Source: Bimastos eiseni (taxonomy: Eukaryota; Annelida; Clitellata; Crassiclitellata; Lumbricidae). Taken from it: DNA of 64,000 nt. The translations under genes and the position numbers were made by a program. The notes under the pieces were generated by a model. The model worked only from the letters and a program-made list of their open reading frames with translations. It had not been told where the DNA came from and searched no databases. This document shows, one piece after another, positions 28,001 through 36,620 of this stretch; the stretch's first letter is position 1, and each line of letters opens with the position of its first letter. The DNA is taken from the NCBI GenBank assembly GCA_959347315.1, contig OY365808.1, forward strand, positions 5,074,188-5,138,187, written 5' to 3'.

Positions 28001-31000
28001 ATGAAGCACAGCGCTGACCACCGTCGTCGAACAGACGGTTTTCCATGGAAAGGCAATGAAGTCAGTGGCAGAAATCAGTACAATGCCACCACAGATCAAC
28101 CACCTCACTGACTGTATCAGTAACAAGCGATAGCCTGGGCTACAGCAGGTGAACATGAGATTCTTCATTATAACATTTGATCAGCTGTAGGATGGTGTTA
28201 AACGACCTCATGAATGGAGGCTGTTCTGCCCAACTAACTGACCTCAGAGCACAGGGATAAAATTAAATCCTAGAACTGATCAGATTTACATATGAATTCG
28301 ATTAAGTTTTGATTCAAAGTGTATCAAATCTTCAGGAATAACCAGAAGAATTTAATTTGCTAGTGAGACAGAATACCAAATTAAGAAATAAGATATCAAT
28401 TTAAAGGGCCACATGTTGACTTCATAAATAATTGAACTGTTAGAACAACAAGCCTATTAATCTCCATACCAGAAATCATTTTAATTATCCAGCAACAAAG
28501 AAATAAAACATTTTAAAAGTTTTACTTTCATTTGTCTATTTAATCATTTAACAATGTGCTGCTTTGTTTCCAGTCAGTAATAGTATGCACTTGTCCTTAA
28601 GGGTCAAACACTGAGTGACCTCTCAGTCCACCTAATCTGAATAACTCAACGTCTAAGTTCAGCAACAAACAATTAAATGCTTTTAAGAGGCTCATGAAAA
28701 TTATCTAACATGGTAAAAGCACCCTGGCTATCATATCCCAAGCCTTAAAACTACACAACAGGGTTACATCTGTTTAAATGTGATTTCCAAAGTTTATTCA
28801 TGAAGTAGAACAACATTATTAAATTATAACAATTTACAATCAATAAATATTGTAGCATGAATTCAACCAATTTCAAAGTAAATAATAATCAAACAAGTTT
28901 TATAAAATTTGCCTATTAATAATTTTGTCATTAAGGGTTTCAATAACCTTTCAATGAAATTGTACAAGCAGAGAATTTGGAAACTTGTTTCTACATAAAA
29001 GGCATCAACATCACTGATCCCAGCAAGGGACATCAAAATAAATGATCATCTCAGTCACCTATATATTTATATATATATATATATATATAACATACAAAGA
29101 CAGATGCATGAACACAAAGAGGAATAGACAGAAAGAGACAGACAAGCTACGGTAGGAGAGTTAAATGTCATGTCACTGAACCTCAGGTGACTATGGTCAT
29201 CAACTCTTTATTCTAGGTCAAACCCAACAACAACATTATTCAAGTCAGCATTCATCTCTTCAAACTAAAGCCTGGTCAACTCAAACAATGCTATGGCCTA
29301 CATGCTCGTAGACATTATTTAAGGCAACGAATTGCTGTCAGCGTAGTTCATTGAAAGTATACCAACAGCTAGACAGTAAACATGGTTTTACGGTAGTCGT
29401 ACACAAATGTCTGGCAGTAAACCACAAAATGGTGAATGGTGATTTGACACCGGACGTTTTGAGCTATCATGGCACCATAGTGTAAGCTGAGAATAGACAT
29501 TACTTAGACAATGCAGATGGCTGTAGTGAAAATCAATCTGTTCCTGTCAAAGCCATCACAGCCGGATGGCAATGGTAGATAGAAGAGGCAGATGCTTTGC
29601 TGCCCAGACACCCATGGTCCTCTACCGACAATAATGGTCAGGCAGTTAATCATCAACGAACACCAACGCCTGAACTGAAGACAAGTTGCTGCCTCTGGTG
29701 GGCCGAATAAAAGCCCGAACCGTGAATTAAAGCCAACTCCAGCAGTGATGGACAACAGAGACAGCAAGCCAGATAGGAAATAATGGCATCAACATCACTT
29801 TCAATATCAGTATCATTTATACTTAGGCTACGATAACACTGTTGCTATCGGTGAACAGGTTGTTGGCCCACAAGTTCTCCACAGACGTATAAGTTGGCTG
29901 AATTATAACAGCCAATGATTTTGAGTAAGCACATCAGGTCATTAGTCAACATCTGGCAATGTGGTAATGTGCTGAAACATAGGAATTTTGATAACAATAA
30001 CAGTACTGGAAGAATTTATGCAAAATCATCAAACAAGTGCATTCCAACATAATACCCACCGACTAATCTTAATGGGCCAGCCAGAGCTTTCTAAATATGT
30101 GCCATTTTAGTAAAAATGAAGTATTTAAAGTCATTCACTGGCCTGCTATTTATTTCTTATCACCAGTTCCTATGACAAGTTTCTTAGACTAGTTTCAAGT
30201 TTTATTAAGTTATAATAGTAAATTATATTTAATAAAATTTCGTCATTGCTTTTGAGTTTTCTAGTGCAGAAGAGGCAGATGGAATAATATACTCATGCAG
30301 TGTCAAAAAGGCTGGACATTACTGATTTAAATGATTGCAAAAATGACTAATCTATACCTTAATACTTCAAGCCTTGAGTTATTTCATAGTGTTTTGGTGA
30401 TATTTAACGCATGTATGATTGTATGTTCCCCATTTGGTCACGTACCCAGTCTTCTTCTTATCACTTAAACTTCAGCATTCTTCTGTTCTCCAAGCTCCAA
30501 ATTTCTTGAAGTCAAACGACCATAAGTACACATTAATTTAAACTATGAAATACAAAGACAGACTCTACTATATTATAATTTTAGCTTGATGCTTAAATAT
30601 TTGGTGCATGGAATAACACCAACCTATCATTAGATTTGCTCGAAATGATCTAAGGTAATCCAGATTTCATGTAATCCATCACGATCTATTTATCCTAAAC
30701 TAACAACCCGAGCAGCTTATCACGTAGGCAAACTTGAATGTGCATAAGTAAGCAATATTCAAGGCACACGTCGAAAAAAACCACCGGTAATTTTTCATTG
30801 TGAAGCCTATTTGTTCACTGCTCCCAAAACACAAGGGAAACTGTAAAAAAGCTCAGACATGCATCTGACTGTCATTTTCATTCCTGTTTTACCAAAAGCC
30901 TTAGTCACACATGAGTAAACAGCTTAACACTGGGCTGCTGCAGCTGTTATTCAAATAGACCTACAGGTGGTTGTTCCACCATCTTTCAGTCAATGTCGCT

Positions 31001-31762
31001 AATCAACTAAACAAAATCTGCCCAGTGCCTAAAAATTCATCCAAATCCTATTTCTCCTGCCAAGGAACTCCAGATATGCTAAAATATAAATATTCAGCTA
31101 TAATTACAATTACAATGCTAACCAGCACAAAACACTGCTGCAGTAATAACATGCCAAAAGCAATGATGATACACAGATAGGATCATCATCGAGAATCTCC
31201 AATTTGCATTCAAAAGCTTTGCATGTAACTTGCAGTTCAACCCATTATCCACTGACTAGACATCATCAATGATAACCCATTCAGCGAGGAACTAAAGACT
31301 CATGCAAAGTGACAACGCAAAAGCTTGAGGAACCCTTATAAGGGTTCACAAAAAGCACTACACAAATTAACAGATACAAAAGCACACGGCGATTGAGGGT
31401 TAAACAAAACACCCAAAATTAATAACTGACCATACTAGATATAAATACATATCATATGTGTTTATATATATATATGTCATATTATATATATATAAATAAT
31501 ATATATATATCATATATGTATATATTATATATATATATGTATATTATATATATATATGTATATTATAAATATATATATATATATATGTATAATAACATTG
31601 CTAAGACATATTATATGTTGAAATGTTTATTTGATGCAAGTGAGTGAAATTCTTGTAAAATGCCATAGAAGTATCTTGCAAACAACAATTAGTCAAAGTT
31701 GTTATTACAATAACAATATTACCTCGCTTGCATCAGAACTTTACTTTTGCAATAGTAGTTAT

Positions 31763-31840
<78 letters not shown>

Positions 31841-34800
31841 TTTATGCATAATATTCATCAATTTGTTTGCTGGTAAACTCGCTTAATACTCCATTTGTTG
31901 CAGCAGCAACCGGACACTTTACGCAGAAACACAGCATGCTTGTTTGCTTACTTACTGTCTAATGCTTCTGTGGAGCAATAAAATGCAGGCATCGAATGCA
32001 TGTGGCCAAATTATTTGAGTAATTCAGCACATCAATGCGATATAAAACAATCGCATTTAGAGCTGTCGTTAGTCGCCACGGTATAGAAGAAGCGCCTGGA
32101 CGGAATGAAAGTCAACAGTTAACAGGTGGCCTGCCTCAGGCAACAGTGACAATATCTAGGAAAAAGATTCCCCTGTAGGCCATCCGTGGACTCCTGTTCC
32201 GACATAAAATCTGCCAAATTACAAGGCATTACACAGATCATGAGCATCAACTGTCACACACACTTTGTTTTCACTACAATGGTTGCGTATTGGGCTTTTA
32301 ATCCAATCAGAGCATAAATTCTTCAGTATTTTTATGGTCATAAATTCTGTTCACTATATCTGTCTGATCATAATGAACTTAGTTCTTTGATGTTATGATA
32401 TCCCTTGATTTACAAATGATGACATGAAACTGCCTTTCGTTTGTCAGTTTAGAGCAACAGAGATAAGCTAATGCTTTTAGATGAATACCATTTAAAAACT
32501 GTTTATAAATGGTCATCCTAAAAAAACTATACTCTGCAGGCCGTGACAGCAGTCAACTCCAGGACCGTCCAATCCAATCCGCCCTGTCTCTTGATGAGCT
32601 GGACGTGACCATTTTAATGCACTACGCACATGGGACCTGACATGTGCATCAGGTGTGTATTGCTCTCTTTACTCCCAGCCTCAACGTGAGCAATTGGCAG
32701 AATTGTGAAAATGGCAACCTCTGGAGAGGTGCACTCCAATGATAACGAGGATGCCAAAAATCTAGGCTTAGTAAGTTTAAATTAATCTCATAGGAAGTGA
32801 AAGAGCAAAGAACAAAATTCAATTGCAGTGGGTTCATGAACCAAAAATTCAACAGAAACCTTTGACAACTAGAATTATAGAACTGGGCAGGCCCACTGGC
32901 ATCAAAAGGCATTTCTCCACTGTATTTCTCTAGCAGGGACACAAGCCAATGACTGGTGGGGCCCATGAAAAAGGAAGGTTGAGATTCATCAAAGTAACAT
33001 TAACTTACCAAGAAGGGTCGTAAAGCCTTGGCTCTGGTGTCAAGTTCTAGACAATTAAGGAAGGGATGCATTAATCAAACATCAAAGGCTGCATGAAAGC
33101 AAGTGAGGAGTTAAGCATATCAGAAAGGTGAAATCAGTGACTAAAGAACTGGTTAAGCCCACGAACGGCACCCAGCATAAGGTATATATATTATAAAAAT
33201 GTAAATATTGATAGCTCCATTTCAGAAGAACAATTTATTACAGAACCAGGCATAATAAACCCTAAACCTAGCTGATATCCCTAACAACAGTGGCTTATTC
33301 AGAATCGTTTTGACGCCTGAGATCAAATTGTTCACAGTGACAGCTGTAACAGGAAACCAAGAAACTACAAGTAACAGCAGCTGTAACAATACTCTTCATG
33401 CAACAATATTTATTAAGGTGCTCACATTACACATCACAAGTGTTGACCTTCGAACCCAAACAAACGGCAGTCCGTCGGCATCGAGTGCAAATTAATTACT
33501 GGATATTACAAGGCCTAGGTCTGGTATAATTCATTGATGCCTTCTCAAGAAAGACCCTCCTCCCCATGCAAATGATAAAGATTTACCTAGCTCAACCAAG
33601 TTGCTTTCCAAGAAGTGGCACCGATTTCAGTACAAGCACACATCAAGTGCACATTTGCAGTATTTGTGTCCTCTGTGTGGCAAACAATTAATTACTGTAA
33701 ACAAAGCAACCGGTGGAGAACAAGCACACTTCTGACAATCAACACCTCTGATTTAACTGCACAAAGAGATGCACACACCCCTTCCCCATTGGGGCATTTT
33801 CAGGTGGCACTGACATAAATATCCTGGATGATGCCACATTACAAGGACTTAAAGAAACAAAGTTGCTTGATATAAGTTTATTTAACGACGCATCCATAAC
33901 AATGATGATATGTGTCCTAAATGTAACTGGCTATTTATAGAGCACAAGACACTAAATCATGGCTATAAAACATCGTTCAATGTTGTCTTACAAAATATTG
34001 GTGACAGTTTCACAGGAACTAGTTAATAAAAACCATTAACATAAATCTACAACAATTAACTTTGATTAATTAATTTTAAAACTTAATTTCAAAGTAATTT
34101 AATATATGTTATGTGATACAAGAAAAACTGTTTAAAGTGTAGTCAATAACTACTTCTTTCCACAAAATCATCAATCATTCCACATGCCACAGTTGATACG
34201 TCAGAAATACGCTTGAACCACATAAATGAAATGTCTATAGCCATGAAGATGGTTAGCATTCTGTCACCAGCTTCCACTTTTCCATCAGCATCTACCTCAA
34301 ACGCAAAACGATAGAATAAATTTCCACAAAAATCTTTCACATTATCATTGTTCACCATTGTTTGCTAACTCCTGATATGGGCCATTCAGCATCATGAAAT
34401 AAGTTTTTTTTTAAATTAACCAAACAAAGCTGAAATGAATTATTACATTTTTAACTATTAATCTGTTAAATATTTGGTAAAATCGACAACCCCACTAAAT
34501 AAGCTTTGTGTCATGATGAAACTGTGAACAATTTTCCTATTGACATTAATGGATTTATGCAACAATGTTGTTAAACTCTTTTTGATCCCTCTATTATACA
34601 AATGTCTTCTTGGGCACAAGGATTATTTGAAGATCATTTTCTATCATATCAACTTTACTGATCTTGCAAACATTATTAATAGAATAATAAATAATTTCAC
34701 TAAGTAAAAATTCAACAGAAAATAGACCACTGTAGATTTATAGCATGCACTAGATTCTGTTCTGCTTGTGATAGAATAGAACAGTCTGTGTCAAAGCCTT

Positions 34801-35095
34801 CACAGAGTCCATCCAGGATCACTGGACCCCCAGTTGGTTGGCATTGTGATAACAGGAGGAGACCTCTTAGGGTCCAGTGAATGATTGTTGGATGGTCATA
34901 ATCAAGTCAAATGGCATCAATTTCCAAAATCCAGTAAATCATCAGAGATGACAGATCAATCAAGATACACCAAGCCTCACCCTCAGGGGAAATGCATTCA
35001 GTATGTTTAGCCAAGGACCTCTATTATATCTGAGCCCATGGTTTAGCCAAGCCGCACTGTAATTATGGGGTTCATTTCACATCAATAAGGTCAAC

Positions 35096-35136
<41 letters not shown>

Positions 35137-35979
35137 TGGTCATATGTAGATATGTAGAGAATCAAATCATGATGACATGCTCATTGCTCAATTAAGTTCA
35201 AGTTGGCAATCTAGCATCAATCAAACTACATCTCAAAGCCTATATAGTAAAATCAAGTGTTAGATTAAATCAAGGGCTCACCAGATTACACATAATTGCA
35301 ATGGCAAATGTTTGCAGTGGTGTCCCAAACAGTAATTTAACTATTCCCATAAACAATAATAATTACAAGAATTTATGATATGTTATAACACAGTTGATGC
35401 CAAAGAAACAGCCAACAAATCACAGATTTCAAAATAAACGTTTAACAGTCGAGTAATCATGATCTTGAAAATGACTTTTGCTGATATAACTCCAGTATCA
35501 TGCAACAGCAACCACAATTTCTGAAAAACTTGGTGGTTGACTATCAACATTGATTTTTCACATCACTATGTGGCTCAATTTTGATAGGTGTCACTTAAAA
35601 CGCTTCAAGACAAGCCAGTCAATAAATAATTGACATGACATTGTTACAGACTGGATGGCTGATGACCATGATGACAATCATCGAAACACATAATATTCAC
35701 TAATAATACACGTCAATAATATGTGCCTGGTGTGGCACGGTGGCCGATCGGTTAGAGCGGTCAGCCCGTAACGTTCAGTGTTAGCTGAGCGAGCGTGTTC
35801 GACCCTCGTCCGGGGAGTCACTGTGCAAAGACCTTGAACAAGTCCTTCGAGCACAATTGCTCTGCAGTACAATTGCAATTGCACTGTCAAGGCGTGTATG
35901 TGTACACTTCTGAGCAAAACATGTTGGAAGGAAAACGGTACGAAATTTGGTACTAAATAAATAAATAAATTATTATTGC

Positions 35980-36019
<40 letters not shown>

Positions 36020-36415
36020 GTAACAACTAGCATCATTATAATAAATCATAACACTATAACAAAGAAGATGACAATGGCAATCGTAATGATGACGATGCGC
36101 AGTGTCTTCAGTTTTGAGAGCTCAAATGTTCTCACTCCTAGGAAACAATAATGAGCATTGTTTTTTCGGGGTTATAAAGGTAGGGGAGGGTACCAGTCCA
36201 AAACTACTGCAAGTAACCCTCGTAGACTATAAAAAATTACGAAAATTACGCTAAAGCAATGACAACTCTTAGCGACAAATATAATCGGACTGACCTACGA
36301 AATGGAGCTGCAGAGAGACGGTGGTTACAAAGAAAGCGACCAGCAACCGAACTCCAGTGAGGCAGAACGACGACCCTCGTGTCCTGAACCGGTCAACACA
36401 TACTCCAACGGCCAT
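1339..36415 (-). CDS. NEO1: neogenin/DCC-family netrin receptor, 5' part (nine exons, gene runs off the left edge)
   Basis: This is a single-pass cell-surface receptor of the neogenin/DCC/frazzled/UNC-40 family, which binds netrins (and RGM for neogenin) in axon guidance, adhesion and cell migration. Nine exons join in frame to 564 residues: signal peptide 1-40, Ig1 about 50-145 (Cys71, Trp86, Cys125), Ig2 148-240 (Cys170, Trp182, Cys219), Ig3 248-344 (Cys270, Trp286, Cys326), Ig4 346-436 (Cys368, Trp380, Cys416) and FN3-1 about 470-562. Ig4 carries the family block WLKNGDAVIPSDYFQ followed by NLRILG, nearly identical to vertebrate DCC and neogenin as I know them. FN3-1 opens with PSAPSDL. 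Vertebrate members have about 1450 residues with four Ig and six FN3 domains, so about 60% is missing at the window edge. Invertebrates usually have one gene for the DCC/neogenin pair, so NEO1 versus DCC is not decided here. Confidence 0.93.
2043..2100. repeat. GAAT tetranucleotide repeat, imperfect
   Basis: Roughly fourteen GAAT/GATT units with a few interruptions, in intron 8 of the neogenin-like gene. Confidence 0.9.
2288..2360. repeat. AAT trinucleotide-rich repeat
   Basis: Interrupted AAT array in intron 8. Confidence 0.85.
2690..2927 (-). CDS. NEO1: neogenin-like exon 8: linker and first half of FN3-1
   Basis: Residues 438-515. A linker of about 35 residues is followed by PSAPSDLQVV, the conserved FN3 tryptophan in TLSWAAP, and YSVFWKEDLSD. 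The acceptor is GTGTAG and the donor CAG|GTGAGT. Confidence 0.9.
3228..3465 (+). mobile_element. 3' end of a CR1/L2-type LINE (ORF2 C-terminus plus 3' UTR), degenerate
   Basis: The plus strand encodes the widespread LINE ORF2 C-terminal signature: FGNRAFSV, then WNSLP, then KLKAYLFSL, ending in a stop at 3378-3380. An in-frame stop sits between WNSLP and KLKAYLF, so the copy is dead. Downstream the 3' UTR reads through a TATAAATGCATAG segment to short TTGTA/TTGTATTG tail repeats, the usual form of CR1/L2 3' ends. It is inserted antisense in intron 7 of the neogenin-like gene. The 5' part of the LINE is absent, as expected from 5' truncation. Confidence 0.8.
3547..3601. repeat. GAAT/CAAT tetranucleotide array
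   Basis: Five to six TGAA units turn into about eight TCAA units: a compound microsatellite in intron 7. Confidence 0.92.
4263..4538 (-). CDS. NEO1: neogenin-like exon 7: Ig4 (complete domain)
   Basis: Residues 346-436, the most conserved piece and the one that identifies the family. It carries PPKIL, ELACSVHG, then VHWLKNGDAVIPSDYFQ, NLRILG and GMYQCVAS. The acceptor is TTTGCAG and the donor TTG|GTGAGT, phase 1-1. Confidence 0.94.
4918..4992 (-). repeat. tRNA-derived SINE fragment
   Basis: On the minus strand a GGTCTAGTGTGCTGGACT stretch (A-box side) is followed by GGTCTGGGGTTCAACTCCTG, a good B box (GGTTCAACTCC). The spacing fits a tRNA-like head. It lies in intron 6 and is not a functional tRNA, since no clean acceptor stem is seen. 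Confidence 0.6.
5228..5396 (-). repeat. tRNA-derived SINE, Thr-like head
   Basis: The minus strand shows TAGCTGATTGGTTATAGCG (A box), CTACCTGTAATGCAG (an anticodon-loop-like region with TGT), and ACAGGTTCAAGTCTCC (B box). A non-tRNA body containing GGACATTGAGCAAGTC follows. This is the classic head-body layout of a tRNA SINE. Confidence 0.7.
6541..6679 (-). CDS. NEO1: neogenin-like exon 6: Ig3, second half
   Basis: Residues 299-344: RLSLVGAGSLRI followed by EDESGLYTCRATN, a textbook Ig F-strand. The donor is AAG|GTATCG. The 5' border is taken at GTGAG|CCAGAG to stay in phase with exon 5. The stronger-looking acceptor GACAG four bases earlier would shift the frame. Confidence 0.84.
6950..7119 (-). 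CDS. NEO1: neogenin-like exon 5: Ig3, first half
   Basis: Residues 243-298: VPPRFVMKPKDRVVIEG, then LHC and the core tryptophan in ISWLKDGSTLDG. The acceptor is CTTTTAG. The 3' border is the least certain in this gene. TGG|GTTTCA (6950) was chosen because it ends in phase 0 and fits exon 6, but the donor is weak and GACG|GTCTGC at 6961 is an alternative. Confidence 0.82.
7185..7400. repeat. degenerate minisatellite, unit about 50-65 bases
   Basis: About four imperfect units built on GGCTAATTGTAGCAAGCCAG and AACATGTTCTAGTAAT, in intron 4. Confidence 0.75.
8020..8180 (-). repeat. dispersed coding-like repeat, copy 1 (RTGHPP motif)
   Basis: Read on the minus strand, this segment gives RTGHPPAYAKAKKMKLL followed by THG. 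The same motif order recurs on the plus strand at 27120-27295. Conservation is visible at both DNA and protein level, which suggests a fragment of an unidentified transposon open frame rather than a host exon. Confidence 0.5.
8690..8785 (+). repeat. dispersed repeat family A, best copy
   Basis: Core CACCAGCTTATTCACGAGCG then CTGCATCAAATCA. Other copies are at 41361-41415 (+), 41873-41965 (-) and 42660-42745 (-). The flanking text TGAAAGCCAAACAAAGGGCACC is also shared with the copy near 41900. It looks SINE-like but has no clear B box. Confidence 0.65.
10248..10535 (-). CDS. NEO1: neogenin-like exon 4: Ig2 (complete domain)
   Basis: Residues 147-241, a whole Ig domain in one phase 1-1 exon: LNFVEEPRGMMLHVGD, Cys170, RWF, DFGNYKC. 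The acceptor is ACTTGCAG and the donor GAG|GTTTGT. A full domain on a symmetric phase-1 exon is the usual layout for Ig receptors. Confidence 0.91.
10752..10806 (-). repeat. dispersed repeat family B, copy 1
   Basis: On the minus strand it reads CACCCTCCTCCTTTATCCAG then GCTTGGGAATGACAC. Related plus-strand copies are at 12712-12760 and 52755-52830. Confidence 0.6.
11804..11943 (-). CDS. NEO1: neogenin-like exon 3: Ig1, second half
   Basis: Residues 100-145. It carries LNGSLHF and the DEGVYQC strand-F cysteine motif, closely following DCC (LSNGSLLI, DEGLYQC). The acceptor is GTTTCAG. The donor is taken as C|GTAGGT because only this choice gives phase 1 and keeps exon 4 in frame. The alternative AG|GTACAC three bases further on would break it. 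Confidence 0.86.
12233..12375. repeat. minisatellite, unit about 29 bases, about five copies
   Basis: Repeated CATCTGAATACCATACCTCA plus GCCTAACAC, with a few substitutions between units. Confidence 0.88.
12712..12760 (+). repeat. dispersed repeat family B, copy 2
   Basis: GACCACCCTCCTCTTCTATC followed by CAGGCTTAGGACTGGCACCA. It shares the core CCAGGCTYRGGACTGGCAC with the other copies. Confidence 0.6.
13054..13105. repeat. TA dinucleotide repeat
   Basis: Two short TA tracts split by a CATGTGACAT spacer. Confidence 0.9.
13110..13340. repeat. degenerate minisatellite, unit about 19 bases
   Basis: Repeated CACTCAGATAGGTTCAAGT with variable spacers, about ten recognisable units. Confidence 0.8.
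14980..15092 (-). repeat. tRNA-derived SINE fragment
   Basis: The minus strand contains GACGGCCTAGGTCGATTCCC (B box AGGTCGATTCCC), then GGCCATTCCGGGACTGCTGG and GGACTTTGCATTAG. The A-box side is diverged. Confidence 0.5.
16372..16446. repeat. 18-base tandem repeat, four copies
   Basis: Near-perfect copies of AATCTACATTAATTAATT. Confidence 0.95.
16500..16622 (+). repeat. tRNA-derived SINE fragment
   Basis: An A-box-like ACCGATAGCAATAGATAAGA is followed by GCAGAGCAGAGGAAGCGAGT and the B-box-like GAGTTCCATTCCCACTACC. It lies in intron 2. Confidence 0.55.
18248..18422 (-). CDS. NEO1: neogenin-like exon 2: Ig1, first half
   Basis: Residues 42-98 of the model. It contains the first Ig cysteine (NC at 70-71) and the core tryptophan in QWIKDG. 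The acceptor is TTTACAG and the donor AAG|GTGGGT. It matches the start of DCC Ig1 (EPxD near the first strand, WxKDG after the first cysteine). Confidence 0.9.
18695..18795. repeat. CAT/TCG trinucleotide-rich repeat
   Basis: Interrupted CAT, CGT and AATCAT units. The acidic and histidine-rich open frames across it are artefacts of the repeat. Confidence 0.88.
20437..20474. repeat. CTCTCCCTCC pyrimidine repeat
   Basis: Four or so CTCTCCCTCC units: a pyrimidine tract in intron 1. Confidence 0.88.
20690..20990. repeat. degenerate AT-rich minisatellite (GAATAAATGAATATTA)
   Basis: Loosely repeated ATTGTGAATAAATGAATATT units with variable spacing. Confidence 0.7.
23492..24098. mobile_element. 607-base foldback MITE with long inverted termini
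   Basis: The left end AGACCCATCTG then AAAACCAGTCGTAAGTCG is matched in inverse by the right end CGACTTACGACTGGTTTT then CAGATGGGTCT. The termini match over about 33 bases with one small gap. The interior is AT-rich with no open frame of note, as in a non-autonomous DNA transposon. No clear target-site duplication could be read. Confidence 0.75.
25665..25752 (-). repeat. tRNA-derived SINE fragment
   Basis: The minus strand reads GGCATGGTAACCATTGGGTT, TAGAGCTCTCGGCTATGAGC, then ATGGTTTGAACTTCC. The A-box side and a diverged B box are in tRNA order. Confidence 0.5.
26225..26445. repeat. degenerate tandem repeat (AAAGTCATAGTCAAATTC-like)
   Basis: Alternating AAAGTCA, TAGTCAAA and AAATTCA blocks. 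Open frames on both strands here are repeat artefacts. Confidence 0.8.
27120..27295 (+). repeat. dispersed coding-like repeat, copy 2 (RTGHPP motif)
   Basis: The plus strand gives RERTGHPPLYAETEKMKSL and HTHGHF, ending at a stop at 27291-27293. It matches the minus-strand segment at 8020-8180. The family is not identified. Confidence 0.5.
27449..27473. repeat. GATT tetranucleotide repeat
   Basis: About six GATT units next to a short ATCTAATCTA-rich stretch. Confidence 0.85.
27700..27815. repeat. 20-base minisatellite ACACAAACACACATACATAT
   Basis: About four near-perfect units flanked by CA-rich variants. Confidence 0.92.
29060..29092. repeat. TA dinucleotide repeat
   Basis: Short TA tract in intron 1. 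Confidence 0.85.
31440..31600. repeat. interrupted TA repeat
   Basis: TA tracts broken by TATGTATAT variants. Confidence 0.9.
31764..31841. repeat. TA dinucleotide repeat, about 37 units
   Basis: An almost pure TA tract, the longest in the window. Confidence 0.95.
35096..35136. repeat. AT dinucleotide repeat
   Basis: About 18 AT units. Confidence 0.92.
35728..35968 (+). mobile_element. SINE with class-II (Leu/Ser-type) tRNA head, copy 1
   Basis: The head reads GTGGCCGATCGGTTAGAGCG (A box, as in tRNA-Leu/Ser) and GTGTTCGACCCTCGTCCGGG (B box), about 45 bases apart, which fits a long variable arm. The body contains TGCTCTGCAGTACAA and the tail is an AATA tetranucleotide run. A second, roughly 85% similar copy lies at 54657-54898. 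Pol III would transcribe it rightwards. Confidence 0.82.
35976..36021. repeat. AAT trinucleotide repeat
   Basis: About 15 AAT units just after the SINE tail, possibly grown from it. Confidence 0.93.
36295..36415 (-). CDS. NEO1: neogenin-like exon 1: start codon and signal peptide
   Basis: ATG is at 36415-36413. The other nearby ATG, 5 bases upstream in another frame, runs into a stop. The exon encodes 40 residues: a basic N-terminal half with an unusually long n-region, then the hydrophobic stretch VRLLVAFFVTTVSLQL, read as a signal peptide. The donor is TAG|GTCAGT. It ends in phase 1 and joins exon 2 as glycine 41, which confirms the frame across a 17.9-kb intron. Confidence 0.82.
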
Positions 36416-36620
36416 CGCATTAAAACCACCCGATTCACTTTAAACGTCTGTCAGTTGTTTGGTTTCCTTTACTGACGCTCGCGATTTAACTGCATTCGTA
36501 TAATTCGTCCTGATGTCCTCCGGTCTTACGAATAATTTACTAATTGAATTTCGCCAAACGACGCTCTTTTATCAACTCACGCCGAATACGAACGGTTGCG
36601 TCTGCTCATTACTCACATCG
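36416..36620 (-). promoter_or_regulatory. NEO1: presumed 5' UTR and promoter region of the neogenin-like gene
   Basis: Sequence directly upstream of the neogenin-like start codon. It has visibly more CpG (for example GACGCTCGCG, ACTCACGCCGAA) than the surrounding introns and no TATA box close to the ATG. The assignment rests on position only. Confidence 0.4.

Larger units (their letters stand above)
18423..36294 (-). other. NEO1: neogenin-like intron 1 (17.9 kb)
   Basis: A long first intron separates the signal-peptide exon from Ig1. It contains simple repeats, a foldback MITE (23492-24098), SINE fragments near 25700 and 35730, and a coding-like repeat (27120). The longest open frame is 18922-19431 on the plus strand (169 codons, no recognised domain). 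A somewhat CpG-richer patch at 21590-22120 could be regulatory. No further exon is supported. Confidence 0.7.
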
